A stretch of 51,824 nt of DNA from CALMFG01 sp963666035. Lineage in GTDB: Bacteria > Bacillota > Clostridia > Christensenellales > CALMFG01. Made by a program: the position numbers and the translations under genes. The notes below the pieces were generated by a model. That model was not told the origin of the DNA, did not search any database, and saw nothing but the letters and a program-made list of their open reading frames with translations. Of the stretch, positions 15,694 through 24,397 are shown piece after piece (position 1 is the first letter of the stretch; each line of letters begins with the position of its first letter). The stretch is taken from positions 1 through 51,824 of the forward strand of contig CAXXJI010000009.1 in the NCBI GenBank assembly GCA_963666035.2, written 5' to 3'.

Positions 15694-16378
15694 ATTTCAC
15701 CCCCACTGCGGCAAAGGAAACCATAAGCGCCGCGATAATCACGTTAAAATGAGTAAGGCCGATAAGATACAGCAAAAGCGAAACCGCACCGCTTGAAAGG
15801 CAGACCCAAAGTTGCGCTCTGGTTTTGGCCATCAGGGCAATCAGCCCGATAAACATGGCGGGCAACGCAAAGGAGAGCCCAAACAGGTGATAGTCGGGGA
15901 TCAGCCCGCCCAGCAAGAGTCCTGCGCATGTGGCGGAAAGCCAACTAAACCATGCGGTGAATTCCAGGCCCAAAAGGTAGGCGATGCCGAACGACTCGGC
16001 ACCTGATTTGGCGTGGGCGATGCCGATGGCAAAACTTTCGTCTGTGATGCCGAAGGAGACCAAAAGCAATGCCTCGAAGCGTTTGCCGTGCAGGTACGGT
16101 GCGTAAGCTGAGCTCATCATAAAATGTCGGAAGTTGACAAAAAAAGTGGTGGTGATGATGGTGGCCGCGGTGATACCCTGACCCAGCATATCCACACCGA
16201 TAAACTGCGCACTGCCGGCGTAAACGATGGCCGACATTGCAAACATGTCGCGGAATAGAAAACCAATCTTGCCCGCTGCCACACCCAGCGTCAGACCGAT
16301 GGGCCAGAGTCCCAAAACGATGGGCAGGGCCTCGCGTGCACCGACCCAAAAAGGATGTTGACTTTTAAGATTTTCCAC
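15677..16378 (-). CDS. azlC: Branched-chain amino acid exporter, large subunit AzlC
   Basis: 233 residues; GTG start with GGGGGGAAAG upstream. The AzlC signature ALPIVLGLWPIGLTLGVAAGK, then SAIVYAGSAQFIGVDML and NFRHFMMSSAYAPYL (the family's LRHxLYSaal block) are present. Five to six membrane helices, including PAMFIGLIALMAK. First gene of azlCD, with a promoter at 16405-16434. No Lrp/AsnC-type regulator is encoded next to it. Confidence 0.92.
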   Translation of the reverse strand: MENLKSQHPFWVGAREALPIVLGLWPIGLTLGVAAGKIGFLFRDMFAMSAIVYAGSAQFIGVDMLGQGITAATIITTTFFVNFRHFMMSSAYAPYLHGKRFEALLLVSFGITDESFAIGIAHAKSGAESFGIAYLLGLEFTAWFSWLSATCAGLLLGGLIPDYHLFGLSFALPAMFIGLIALMAKTRAQLWVCLSSGAVSLLLYLIGLTHFNVIIAALMVSFAAVGVKYAFQR

Positions 16379-16404
16379 AGCTTTCCCCCCGCAGGATTTT
16401 AATC

Positions 16405-16434
16405 ATTATAGCATAAGAAAAAGAGATTATCCAA
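16405..16434 (-). promoter_or_regulatory. Predicted promoter of azlCD
   Basis: Minus strand: TTGGAT (16434-16429), 18-nt spacer, TATAAT (16410-16405). Confidence 0.5.
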
Positions 16435-16468
16435 ACGCAGGGATGGATAAACCCCGCTTTCTCGTGCT

Positions 16469-16497
16469 TTGACTTTTTAAAATATTGTGGTTATAAT
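16469..16497 (+). promoter_or_regulatory. Predicted promoter of ddl-murF
   Basis: TTGACT (16469-16474), 17-nt spacer, TATAAT (16492-16497), with TGGT just before the -10. Confidence 0.7.
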
Positions 16498-16539
16498 CTA
16501 GTTTAAAGTATTTGAAAAAGCATGCATAGGAGAACACAT

Positions 16540-17592
16540 ATGAACATCGTGGTTTTATGCGGCGGGCTTAGCAACGAGCGGGATGTTTCACTCTGCACGG
16601 GTTCGCTCATTACTAAAGCGTTGGTCAGCAAAGGACATAACGCGGTTTTAGCCGACGTGATCGAGGATATTGACTTAGGCGGCAAAACCGAGCTTGAATA
16701 TATCGAATCCTGCCGGAAGCGGGAGCTTAAAATCTATTCGGTCCCAAAAACAGCGCCGGATATTGAAAGCCTGAAACAAAGTGTGCTTTCCAAAGGCCGG
16801 GGCGTGTTTGGGGAAAATGTCCTTTCGCTCTGTATGGCGGCGGATATCGTGTTTATGGCGCTGCACGGCGACGCAGGCGAAGACGGACGCATACAGGCCA
16901 CGTTGGATTTGATGGATGTAAAATATACGGGCAGTGGCTACTTAGGTTCGGCGGTGGCCATGAGCAAGCGCTTAAGCAAGATGGTGTTTCAGGAAAAGGG
17001 CATTTTATCGCCGCAGTACCGTACGGTTTCCAAGGACGCGTATTCGGATGAGCTGCTAAGTGCCATTCAGGTGCCCTGCGTGGTCAAAATCAACGCGGGC
17101 GGATCCAGCATCGGCGTTTATATCGTCAAAGAAAAAGATGACTTAAAGCCCTGCATGGATTCGGCTTTTAAGCTGGAAAACGAACTCGTGATTGAAGACT
17201 ATATTGAAGGGCAGGAATATACCTGCGGGGTTCTGGCGGGCGAAGGATTGCCTGTGGTGGAGATTACGCCTAACGAGGGCTTTTACGACTACAACGCCAA
17301 ATATCAGCCGGGAGCAACCAAAGAGGTGTGCCCTGCACCGTCGCTGAACGCTGAGCAGACGGCTAAAATGCAAAGTATCGCTGTGGCGGCGCATCGGGCA
17401 CTGGGCATCGGCGTCTATTCACGTGTGGATTTTATTATGGACAAAAAGGGCGATATGTACTGCATCGAGGCCAACACCCTGCCGGGCATGACCCCGACGT
17501 CGCTGCTGCCGCAGGAAGCCGCCGCCAGAGGCGTGGCTTATGAAGACCTGTGCGAGCTGATTATCACCGAGAGTTTAAAAAAATATAAATAG
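16540..17592 (+). CDS. ddl: D-alanine--D-alanine ligase
   Basis: ATP-grasp enzyme that joins two D-alanines for the peptidoglycan stem. 350 residues from ATG 16540, which has AGGAG 8 nt upstream; an ATG 18 nt earlier would place that site inside the gene. Motifs: SNERDVSLCTG (N-terminal D-Ala site), MALHGDAGEDGRIQ, VKINAGGSSIGVY (triphosphate loop), the omega loop FYDYNAKYQPGAT and EANTLPGMTPTSLLPQ. The tyrosine in YNAKY is the residue seen in D-Ala-D-Ala ligases; VanA-type D-lactate ligases differ there, so vancomycin resistance is not implied. murF follows after 11 nt. Confidence 0.95.
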   Translation: MNIVVLCGGLSNERDVSLCTGSLITKALVSKGHNAVLADVIEDIDLGGKTELEYIESCRKRELKIYSVPKTAPDIESLKQSVLSKGRGVFGENVLSLCMAADIVFMALHGDAGEDGRIQATLDLMDVKYTGSGYLGSAVAMSKRLSKMVFQEKGILSPQYRTVSKDAYSDELLSAIQVPCVVKINAGGSSIGVYIVKEKDDLKPCMDSAFKLENELVIEDYIEGQEYTCGVLAGEGLPVVEITPNEGFYDYNAKYQPGATKEVCPAPSLNAEQTAKMQSIAVAAHRALGIGVYSRVDFIMDKKGDMYCIEANTLPGMTPTSLLPQEAAARGVAYEDLCELIITESLKKYK

Positions 17593-17603
17593 GAAAAACA
17601 TGA

Positions 17604-18959
17604 ATGGAACCGATGACACTCGGCGAAATCGCAAAAGCTTGTCAAGGGGTTTTAAGCGATCAAGCGCTGGAAAATCTAATCATCACCGATATTGTGATTG
17701 ACAGCCGGAAGGCAACTTACGGCAGCCTCTATATTCCGGTCATCGGCGAAACCAATGACGGACATGCCTTTATTAATAGTGCGTTTCAAAACGGGGCGGT
17801 CTGCACTCTTACCGAGCGGGAGGAAACACATCCGCATATTCGTGTGTCATCCACCTTTCAGGCGCTAAAGGACATTGCCGAACATTACCGCGGTTTGTTT
17901 GATATTCCGGTGGTGGCATTGACCGGCAGCGTGGGAAAGACCACAGCCAAGGATATGATCGCCGCGGTCTTGGGCCAGAAATTCAATGTACACAAGACCC
18001 CCGGAAACTTTAACAACGAGTTTGGTCTACCGCAGACGGTGTTCGGGCTGACGCGTGAGCATACAGCGGCAGTCTTTGAGATGGGTATGAATAATTTCGG
18101 TGAAATATCGCGGCTTAGCAAAGTAGCACGGCCGGATATCTGCATGATTTTGAACATCGGTGTTTCACATATCGGGCGCTTAGGCAGTCAGGACGGCATC
18201 CTGAAAGCCAAGTCCGAGATTTTTGATTATATGAAACCGAACGGGAAGGCTTATCTTAACGGCGACGACCCTTACCTCTTAAAGCTCAATACGCCAGAAC
18301 TGTCACCGATTTTGTTTGGACACGGCACGTATAATCACGCGCAGGTCACCGAAGTTTTAGGTGCGGACATCATCGGCACTTGCTTTACGGCAGCGTATCG
18401 GGGAAAAAAATTCGATATTAAGATTCCATACCCGGGAGCGCATCTAATCCCTGCTGCGCTGGCGGCACTGGCTATCGGGGTCGATCTTGGGATGACATCC
18501 GAAGAAATTCAAGCGGGTGTGAAGGCCTTTAAACCTTCTGGTGAGCGGTTGGATATCATTAGGACCCAAAGCATCACTATCCTGAATGACATATACAATG
18601 CCTGCCCTGAATCGGTGATGGCGGGGCTGGATGTGCTGAATTTAGCCGTAGGACGCAAGGTTGCTATATTGGGCGATGTATTTGAACTGGATGAATTTGC
18701 CGAAGACATCCATTATCAGATGGGTGAAGATGCGGCCAAAAAACAGCCCGATTTACTGCTGTGTGTCGGGCCGCTCTCCAAGCAGATGTATGCGGGAGCG
18801 GAAAAAACCATGGGAGAAAAAGCGCGATATTTCAAAACGCAGGATGAGCTGATTGACGCACTGCCAAGCTTGATACAAACAGGCGATGCGGTGCTGGTGA
18901 AGGCCTCGCGTGGTATGGCTTTGGAGCATACGGTGGCGGTGCTGAAAGAAATGCTTTAA
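17604..18959 (+). CDS. murF: UDP-N-acetylmuramoyl-tripeptide--D-alanyl-D-alanine ligase
   Basis: Adds the D-Ala-D-Ala made by Ddl to UDP-MurNAc-tripeptide, the last cytosolic peptide step of wall precursor synthesis. 451 residues. N-terminal domain: VIDSRKATYGSLYIPV. Central ATPase domain: P-loop LTGSVGKTTAKDM (107-119), NFNNEFGLPQTV, EMGMNNFGEI, NIGVSHIGRLGS. C-terminal domain: NDIYNACPESVMAGLDVL and ILGDVFELDEF. The family consensus in the last block is usually YNANP; here the second Asn is Cys, a small change. It follows ddl directly and ends at a strong terminator. Confidence 0.95.
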   Translation: MEPMTLGEIAKACQGVLSDQALENLIITDIVIDSRKATYGSLYIPVIGETNDGHAFINSAFQNGAVCTLTEREETHPHIRVSSTFQALKDIAEHYRGLFDIPVVALTGSVGKTTAKDMIAAVLGQKFNVHKTPGNFNNEFGLPQTVFGLTREHTAAVFEMGMNNFGEISRLSKVARPDICMILNIGVSHIGRLGSQDGILKAKSEIFDYMKPNGKAYLNGDDPYLLKLNTPELSPILFGHGTYNHAQVTEVLGADIIGTCFTAAYRGKKFDIKIPYPGAHLIPAALAALAIGVDLGMTSEEIQAGVKAFKPSGERLDIIRTQSITILNDIYNACPESVMAGLDVLNLAVGRKVAILGDVFELDEFAEDIHYQMGEDAAKKQPDLLLCVGPLSKQMYAGAEKTMGEKARYFKTQDELIDALPSLIQTGDAVLVKASRGMALEHTVAVLKEML

Positions 18960-18969
18960 TAAAAGAATA

Positions 18970-19006
18970 AAAGCCCGATGGAATTTTCTCCAAACGGGCT
19001 TTTTTA
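18970..19006 (+). terminator. Terminator of ddl-murF
   Basis: AAAGCCCG and CGGGCTTT pair around a 17-nt loop and are followed by TTTT; A's upstream also allow use by cysK on the minus strand. Confidence 0.8.
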
Positions 19007-19040
19007 TTTAAGGGGAAAACATTTTTTGGATAAGGGCAGA

Positions 19041-19967
19041 TTATTCGAACAATCCGGTGGAAAGATATTTCTCGCCGCCGTCCGGAAGAACCACCACGAT
19101 ATTCTTGCCCGCGTTTTCGGGGTGCTGGGCCAGTTTCATCGCCGCTGCCGCTGCCGCGCCTGAACTGATGCCCACTAAAAGCGCTTCCGTTTCGGCCAAG
19201 TCTTTTGCCGCTGCCTTCGCTTCCTCATTGGTGATGGTGACCACTTCGTCCAGAATGGTGGTATCCAGCACATCCGGCACAAAGCCTGCGCCGATGCCTT
19301 GAATTTTGTGTGAGCCGCTTTGTCCGCCCGAGAGTACGGGGGAATCAGCTGGTTCCACCGCGACAATCTTCACCTGTTCGCCCAGCGCTTTTTTAAGGCT
19401 TCTGCCGACGCCGGTGATGGTGCCGCCTGTGCCCACACCGGCTACGAAGATGTCCACCTTACCGTCTGTGTCTGTCATAATCTCTTCAAATGTGGTTTTT
19501 ACATGTGCCGCCGGATTGGCCAGATTCTTAAACTGCTGAGGCAAAAAGCCGCTTTCTTTGGCGGCCAGATCCTCGGCCTTGGCAATCGCGCCTCTCATGC
19601 CCTCACTCGCTGGAGTCAGCACCAGCTCTGCGCCATAGGCGGCAAGCAGCTGTCGCCGTTCCACGCTCATGGATTCGGGCATGGTCAAAATAATTCGGTA
19701 TCCTCTGGCTTTGGCGACCATGGCAAGCCCGATGCCTGTGTTGCCGCTGGTGGGTTCCACCACAAGCCCGCCGGGTTTCAGCTTTCCGTCTTTTTCAGCC
19801 TCAATAATCATATTATAGGCAATACGGTCCTTGACACTGCCCGCGGGGTTAAAATACTCCAGTTTGGCATATATATTGGCTTTTGATTTTTTGCTTTCGG
19901 AAAAGCGTTTTAAATGCAAAAGCGGGGTTTTACCGATCAAATCGGTAATGGAATTGGCTATATTCAT
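19041..19967 (-). CDS. cysK: Cysteine synthase A (O-acetylserine sulfhydrylase)
   Basis: PLP enzyme making L-cysteine from O-acetylserine and sulfide. 308 residues. The Schiff-base lysine is K46 in NPAGSVKDRIA; PTSGNTGIGLAMVAKARGY is the substrate loop; GVGTGGTITGVGRSLK is the phosphate cradle; HKIQGIGAGFVP and GISSGAAAAAAMK follow. It is divergent from cysE, which makes its substrate, with about 210 nt between. AAAGGAGAG lies before the ATG. All catalytic residues are present. Confidence 0.97.
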   Translation of the reverse strand: MNIANSITDLIGKTPLLHLKRFSESKKSKANIYAKLEYFNPAGSVKDRIAYNMIIEAEKDGKLKPGGLVVEPTSGNTGIGLAMVAKARGYRIILTMPESMSVERRQLLAAYGAELVLTPASEGMRGAIAKAEDLAAKESGFLPQQFKNLANPAAHVKTTFEEIMTDTDGKVDIFVAGVGTGGTITGVGRSLKKALGEQVKIVAVEPADSPVLSGGQSGSHKIQGIGAGFVPDVLDTTILDEVVTITNEEAKAAAKDLAETEALLVGISSGAAAAAAMKLAQHPENAGKNIVVVLPDGGEKYLSTGLFE

Positions 19968-20033
19968 CTTTCTCTCCTTTGCTTTTCTTAAAAGAGCGGC
20001 TATCTAAAACATTGGTTTTATGCCATATTTAGA

Positions 20034-20061
20034 TTGACGCAGGATAGTTTTATGCTAAAAT
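20034..20061 (+). promoter_or_regulatory. Predicted promoter of cysE
   Basis: TTGACG (20034-20039), 16-nt spacer, TAAAAT (20056-20061). The surrounding cysK-cysE region is AT-rich; no riboswitch or T-box element was recognised in it. Confidence 0.5.
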
Positions 20062-20179
20062 AGAATTTAATCATAGTATTTTAATATGTTTATAGTTTAG
20101 CCGAGTTTGCGTGATTGGTCAATTGATGAATTTAAAAGAAAGCGTGAATTTATGGCGGGGCGTGAAAGAAGGGGAGACG

Positions 20180-21112
20180 ATGAATTTAAACGAGTGGCTG
20201 CAAAAGAACGCTGAAAAGAAAGCGATTGAGATATGCAAGATTAATCAGGAGAACTTTTTCAACAACAACTGTTTAAACCAGACTTCCAAAGCTTCGATTA
20301 TCAAGGTGCTGAATGATTTGCGCGCCTTGATTCTGCCGGGCATTTATGAGGTTGAAAAGATCGACTTTGACAACCTGCAAAACATCACGGACAGCCGATT
20401 CCGAAACGCGGGGATTGAGTTATCGCATATCATCGAAACGGTGCTGATGGAGCATTGCCGCTTTGACAAGCATAAAAAGCCCGATTGCACGATATGCAAA
20501 GAGGATGCGCAAAGGCATACGATCGCGATCATGGATGCACTGCCCAAAATTCGGCGCGTGTTGGAAAAAGATATCAGCGCGGCCTACGACGGGGACCCTG
20601 CCGCCAAGTCCTTTGAGGAGATTGTGCTTTCTTATCCTTCGTTTGAGGCAATCAGTATCTTTCGCATCGCACATATGTTCTATGAGATGGATATCCCGCT
20701 GATTCCGCGCATCATGACCGAATATGCCCATGCGCGCACGGGCATTGATATTCACCCCGGAGCGACCATTGGTGAGCGATTCTTTATTGACCATGGCACG
20801 GGCGTGGTTATCGGCGAAACCTGCACGATAGGGTGCAATGTGAAGCTCTATCAAAGCGTCACATTGGGGGCCAAAAGCTTTCCTGTAGATGAAAATGGTG
20901 TGCCGATTAAGAACATCAAGCGGCATCCGGATATTGGTGACAACGTCATCATATATGCCGGCGCGACGATCTTGGGCGGCGAAACACGGATTGGTGAAAA
21001 CAGCGTGATCGGCGGAAACGTGTGGCTGACGCACAGTGTGCCCAAAAACACACAGGTGTTTAACGCCCAACCGAACCCGATTTTAAAAACCATCGGGGAA
21101 GAGGAAAAATAA
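20180..21112 (+). CDS. cysE: Serine O-acetyltransferase, long EpsC-like form
   Basis: Transfers acetyl from acetyl-CoA to L-serine, giving O-acetylserine for CysK. 310 residues from ATG 20180 (GGGGAG upstream); an in-frame GTG at 20111 lacks such a site. The long N-terminal helical domain (about 1-150, with CRFDKHKKPDCTICKEDAQR) precedes the left-handed beta-helix: EYAHARTGIDIHPGATIGERFFIDHGTGVVIGET, catalytic His in IDHGTG, then KRHPDIGDNVIIYAGATILGGETRIGENSVIGG. The length matches the EpsC/plant-type SAT rather than the short Bacillus CysE. Two cysteines C-x2-C in the N-terminal part may be structural. Confidence 0.93.
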   Translation: MNLNEWLQKNAEKKAIEICKINQENFFNNNCLNQTSKASIIKVLNDLRALILPGIYEVEKIDFDNLQNITDSRFRNAGIELSHIIETVLMEHCRFDKHKKPDCTICKEDAQRHTIAIMDALPKIRRVLEKDISAAYDGDPAAKSFEEIVLSYPSFEAISIFRIAHMFYEMDIPLIPRIMTEYAHARTGIDIHPGATIGERFFIDHGTGVVIGETCTIGCNVKLYQSVTLGAKSFPVDENGVPIKNIKRHPDIGDNVIIYAGATILGGETRIGENSVIGGNVWLTHSVPKNTQVFNAQPNPILKTIGEEEK

Positions 21113-21131
21113 AGAAGAATATATGATAATC

Positions 21132-21160
21132 AAAAAGACCATGTTAAATGGTCTTTTTTG
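21132..21160. terminator. Terminator between cysE and the duplicated-domain gene
   Basis: AAAAGACCA and TGGTCTTTT with a 7-nt loop, T-run on the plus strand and a weaker one on the minus strand. Confidence 0.8.
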
Positions 21161-21170
21161 ATCGATATTT

Positions 21171-21863
21171 TTAGTCGACAAATCCTAAGGCATTTGTTTT
21201 TTCTTTGTTTGCAAAAATATAAGCATCTCTGTCTTCAGTGCTATATTCTCGCCCTTCAAAGAAACATTCATAATAGTACAAAACTTCAGTGTACGTGATT
21301 TCGCAGTGTTTTTCATCTCTGTGCAGCAGTGCAAAAAAACATTCGGCCAGTAGCTTATCATACTCAACATTCCAATCCAAACACGGAAAAGAATCATATT
21401 CTTCTGCAATGCTTAGGCAACGAAGCTTTGCTATTTCGGGATGGGATCTTTTTTTAATCAAAATATCATATATGGCCTGCTTTAGAGATTTAAAAACGTC
21501 TTCGCTGTCATCGGTTGGATAAATCAGTACTGTAAATTCACGACCCTGATATTTCTCTCTGTTTTTTTCAATATAGATTGTCTTTTCGTTTTCATTATAG
21601 TATCTATTTTCAAAGAAGCATTCGTAGAAGTACATAATTTCAGCATAACTTGTTTCTACGCCTTCCTCATGCGCATACCAGACGAGAAAAAGGCAATCGG
21701 TTAATAGCGGACTGTAATTAAAGGTGGGCTGCCATATCTTAAAAAGAGCACAATGGTAACGTTCTGCGATTTCCCATCTCGCTTTTTTATGTATGACAAT
21801 ATCCTGTAGGGATTTGCCCAATATGTCCCGTACGGCTTTGCTGTTATCGCTTTTTTGTTCCAT
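21171..21863 (-). CDS. Unrecognised protein made of two tandem copies of a ~100-residue unit
   Basis: 230 residues from ATG 21863 (AGGAG 8 nt upstream). I do not recognise the family. The protein is an internal duplication. Copy 1 (about 14-110) has KSLQDIVIHKKARWEIAERYHC, LLTDCLFLVWYAHEEGVETSY and AEIMYFYECFFENRYYNENE. Copy 2 (about 126-226) has KSLKQAIYDILIKKRSHPEIAK, KLLAECFFALLHRDEKHCEITY and TEVLYYYECFFEGREYSTED. The shared core is Y-x-E-(I/V)-(M/L)-Y-(F/Y)-YECFFE. Predicted mostly helical, cytosolic, no signal peptide or membrane helix, and rich in Tyr, Phe, Glu and Cys. No partner gene is adjacent: cysE converges on it. Confidence 0.8.
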   Translation of the reverse strand: MEQKSDNSKAVRDILGKSLQDIVIHKKARWEIAERYHCALFKIWQPTFNYSPLLTDCLFLVWYAHEEGVETSYAEIMYFYECFFENRYYNENEKTIYIEKNREKYQGREFTVLIYPTDDSEDVFKSLKQAIYDILIKKRSHPEIAKLRCLSIAEEYDSFPCLDWNVEYDKLLAECFFALLHRDEKHCEITYTEVLYYYECFFEGREYSTEDRDAYIFANKEKTNALGFVD

Positions 21864-21993
21864 CGGCAAGGCTCCTGTTTTCTCGCGCACCGTCAAAAAC
21901 ACTGTGCCACTAAAAAGCCGTAATCCATCTGAATATAGTGAGGGGTTTTATATCCTTAACTATAATATACGAAAATTTATTGATTAGGGTTAT

Positions 21994-22033
21994 AAAAAAG
22001 CGCCTGCTCTAAATATATTGGACAGGCGCTTTT
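21994..22033 (-). terminator. Terminator of the E2-like acyltransferase gene
   Basis: 11-bp stem AAAAGCGCCTG / CAGGCGCTTTT; on the minus strand a run of six T follows. Confidence 0.85.
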
Positions 22034-22040
22034 GGTTCCA

Positions 22041-22880
22041 TTATCGAATATCTTCGGTGACCTTTACGGGCGGCACTTCCAAAAGCTCGGGGTTTGCCAA
22101 GTAACGCTTGACGGTGTTAAAGCCTCTGGCAAAGGTGATGCCTGCAGCAATACGCTCATCCACCACCACGCCGATGGGGATGACCCGCTGTTTGGGCCCG
22201 CCGGGCAGGGTTTTGTCCTGCATCTTACCCATGCCGATAAACACGCTGGTGGTGCCGAATTCGTACACGTGGTGATGCACGGCTCCGAGGTTGATGGACG
22301 CCATATTGGTGATAAACATGGAGGTATGGAAAGGACTGCCGTCTAAAACCAGTTTTGGGAGCCAGCCGATCTTATCCAAGCCCTTAACAAACGCGATGAT
22401 ACCGCCGGGGATCAGCGGGATACTCATAAAAAAGCTGGCCAGCTTATCGGTGATATTCGCATTATCCATCTTTCTGTTCTCGTTGATGGTGCTGTTGATT
22501 TTTTCCGCGACTTCAAAGACGGTATCGGATGGCGTAAACCACACCTTGGTGGTGGTTTCCATGCTGTCCTCCTGGGTGCCTTCGGCCCGAATGATAGCAA
22601 AAGAAACGGTCAGTTCATTACGCGCAAAAATCTTTTTTGCCATAATAAAACGGTTCAGCGCCGGCATCTCAGAAACAGTGCGAACATAGGCCGCGATCAG
22701 CAGGGACATAAAGCTGATATTGTTTCCGGCCTTTCTCTGCGCGTTGATATATTTTTTTGCGTGCGTATAGTCCAAATCGGTCTCGAACATCACCTGTGCG
22801 TCGTAACGGTGGGGCATGATGTGCGGGATCATTTTAAATAGCGGATCGAGCGTTTTGATGCGTCTGCCGTCAGGCCTCAT
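22041..22880 (-). CDS. Stand-alone E2-type (CAT-fold) acyltransferase with altered catalytic motif
   Basis: 279 residues from ATG 22880 (GCGAGGAAC upstream); a longer frame upstream would overlap guaD and lacks a site. The fold is that of the 2-oxo acid dehydrogenase E2 / chloramphenicol acetyltransferase catalytic domain: NISFMSLLIAAYVRTVSEMPALNRF, then FITNMASINLG, and the C-terminal PIGVVVDERIAAGITFARGFNTVKRYL. In active E2s the last block reads DHRxxDG; here it is D241-E-R-I-A-A-G247, so both His and Asp are replaced. There is no lipoyl domain, and no E1 or E3 gene nearby. It may use another chemistry or be non-catalytic. Own promoter and terminator; divergent from guaD. Confidence 0.75.
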   Translation of the reverse strand: MRPDGRRIKTLDPLFKMIPHIMPHRYDAQVMFETDLDYTHAKKYINAQRKAGNNISFMSLLIAAYVRTVSEMPALNRFIMAKKIFARNELTVSFAIIRAEGTQEDSMETTTKVWFTPSDTVFEVAEKINSTINENRKMDNANITDKLASFFMSIPLIPGGIIAFVKGLDKIGWLPKLVLDGSPFHTSMFITNMASINLGAVHHHVYEFGTTSVFIGMGKMQDKTLPGGPKQRVIPIGVVVDERIAAGITFARGFNTVKRYLANPELLEVPPVKVTEDIR

Positions 22881-22920
22881 GATAGTTCCTCGCTTATAAT
22901 CATAGAATAATTTCCTGCTA

Positions 22921-22949
22921 ATCATAATATAATTTTTGCGCTTTTTCAA
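22921..22949 (-). promoter_or_regulatory. Predicted promoter of the E2-like gene
   Basis: Minus strand: TTGAAA (22949-22944), 17-nt spacer, TATGAT (22926-22921). Confidence 0.55.
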
Positions 22950-23006
22950 ATCTTTTTTGGTGTACGGCATGGGCAGAAAGCGCCGAAAACTGCGAGAAAA
23001 ATGGAT

Positions 23007-23036
23007 TTGCGAAAACGGGCGGCATTCGTTTATAAT
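23007..23036 (+). promoter_or_regulatory. Predicted promoter of guaD
   Basis: TTGCGA (23007-23012), 18-nt spacer, TATAAT (23031-23036). There is no room for a purine riboswitch between it and the start at 23070. Confidence 0.5.
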
Positions 23037-23069
23037 GTTTAAGGCTGGCACGAAACGAAGGAGAAAACG

Positions 23070-24332
23070 ATGATTATAAAAGGCGATATCGTCTTTGCCC
23101 AAGATAAGACGAAACTAACGATGATACCGGAGGGGTATGTGGGCGTCGAAAACGGGCGGGTGGTGTTCGCGGGCGAAGTCATCCCGCAAGCATTCAAGGA
23201 AGAACCCATCACCGACTACAGCGGCTGTTTGGTGATGCCGGGCTTTTGTGATATGCATACGCATGCGCCGCAGTTTGAGAACATCGGCCTTGGCATGGAT
23301 ATGAAGCTTCTGCCCTGGCTGGAGACGCTGACCTTCCCGACCGAACATAAATACAAAGATTTATCATACGCAGAAAAGCAATATAAAAAAGCGGTGGCCG
23401 AACTCATCCGGCAGGGTACCACGCGCGCGGTGGTGTTTGCAACCGTCCATTTGGACAGCGCACAGATCCTTCTGGACACGATGGAACAAGCGGGCTTGTG
23501 TGGTCTTGCGGGCAAGGTGAATATGGACCAAAACTGCCCGACGTATTTGGCCGAAAGCACTGATGTGTCGCTGGCTGAAACGCAAGCTTTTCTAGAAAAA
23601 AACAAAAACAAAACGTGCGTTAAGCCGATATTGACGCCGCGCTTTGCGCCATCCTGTTCTAAGGAACTACTGGCGGGTTTAGGCAGGCTGGCCGAAACAT
23701 ATGACGTGCCCATCCAATCGCACATCAACGAGAACTTGGATGAGATTCGTTGGGTGGCCGAGTTGTTTCCCGAGGCCGAGAATTATGCGGACGTTTATTT
23801 ACGCAATGGTCTTTTAAACGACAAGACCCTGATGGCGCACTGCATCCATATGAAGCCCGAAGAGACGGCGCTGTTTGCCAAGAAAGGCGTGATGGCGGTG
23901 CACTGTCCGCATTCCAACGCCAATATTTCCAGCGGTATGATGCCCTTAAAAACGCTGATGGATGCAGGCGTTCGGGTGGGGCTGGGTTCGGATATCAGCG
24001 GCGGGAACGCGGTGAGCATGCCAAAAACAATGGTTTTAGCGATGCAGATTTCCAAGCTTCGGTATCAAATGCATCCGGAGGAAGGGTTCTTAAAGCTGGA
24101 GGAAGCATTTTATCTGGCGACCAAAGGGGGCGGAAGCTTCTTTGGCAAGGTGGGCAGCTTCGAGCAAGGCTATGCGTTTGACGCATTGGTGGTGGATGAT
24201 ACTGCGCTGTCGCAAGGCGGGGGCATGGATTTGGAAGCGCGCCTCGGCCGATTTATCTACGCCGGGGATGACCGGCAGATTGTTCAGCGTTATATTGCCG
24301 GACGCAAGGTGGATGTGCCCGATTGGAATTGA
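23070..24332 (+). CDS. guaD: Guanine deaminase
   Basis: Zinc amidohydrolase that turns guanine into xanthine and ammonia. 420 residues. Metal and catalytic motifs: PGFCDMHTHAPQF (H63, H65), PIQSHINENLDEI (H218 and a following Glu), MAHCIH (H257) and GSDISGG (D308). QGTTRAVVFATVH and ILTPRFAPSCS are typical of guanine deaminases among amidohydrolases. The start has AAGGAGAAAACG before it. It is separated from the adenine deaminase only by a protease gene on the other strand. Confidence 0.92.
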   Translation: MIIKGDIVFAQDKTKLTMIPEGYVGVENGRVVFAGEVIPQAFKEEPITDYSGCLVMPGFCDMHTHAPQFENIGLGMDMKLLPWLETLTFPTEHKYKDLSYAEKQYKKAVAELIRQGTTRAVVFATVHLDSAQILLDTMEQAGLCGLAGKVNMDQNCPTYLAESTDVSLAETQAFLEKNKNKTCVKPILTPRFAPSCSKELLAGLGRLAETYDVPIQSHINENLDEIRWVAELFPEAENYADVYLRNGLLNDKTLMAHCIHMKPEETALFAKKGVMAVHCPHSNANISSGMMPLKTLMDAGVRVGLGSDISGGNAVSMPKTMVLAMQISKLRYQMHPEEGFLKLEEAFYLATKGGGSFFGKVGSFEQGYAFDALVVDDTALSQGGGMDLEARLGRFIYAGDDRQIVQRYIAGRKVDVPDWN

Positions 24333-24340
24333 AAAAAGTA

Positions 24341-24382
24341 AAAAGACTATCCTATAGATGAAATAAGGATAGTCTTTTTTTT
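24341..24382. terminator. Terminator between guaD and the YhfC-like gene
   Basis: 13-bp stem AAAAGACTATCCT / AGGATAGTCTTTT with T-run downstream on the plus strand and A-run upstream, usable in both directions. Confidence 0.85.
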
Positions 24383-24397
24383 ATGGGTTTATCAAGT

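Noticed and set aside
16540..17592. Vancomycin-type D-Ala-D-Lac ligase
   Set aside because: The omega-loop tyrosine of normal Ddl (YNAKY) is present and no vanH or vanX gene is adjacent.
22881..23102. N-terminal extension of the E2-like protein
   Set aside because: It would overlap guaD, has no ribosome binding site, and the conserved family start lies at 22880.
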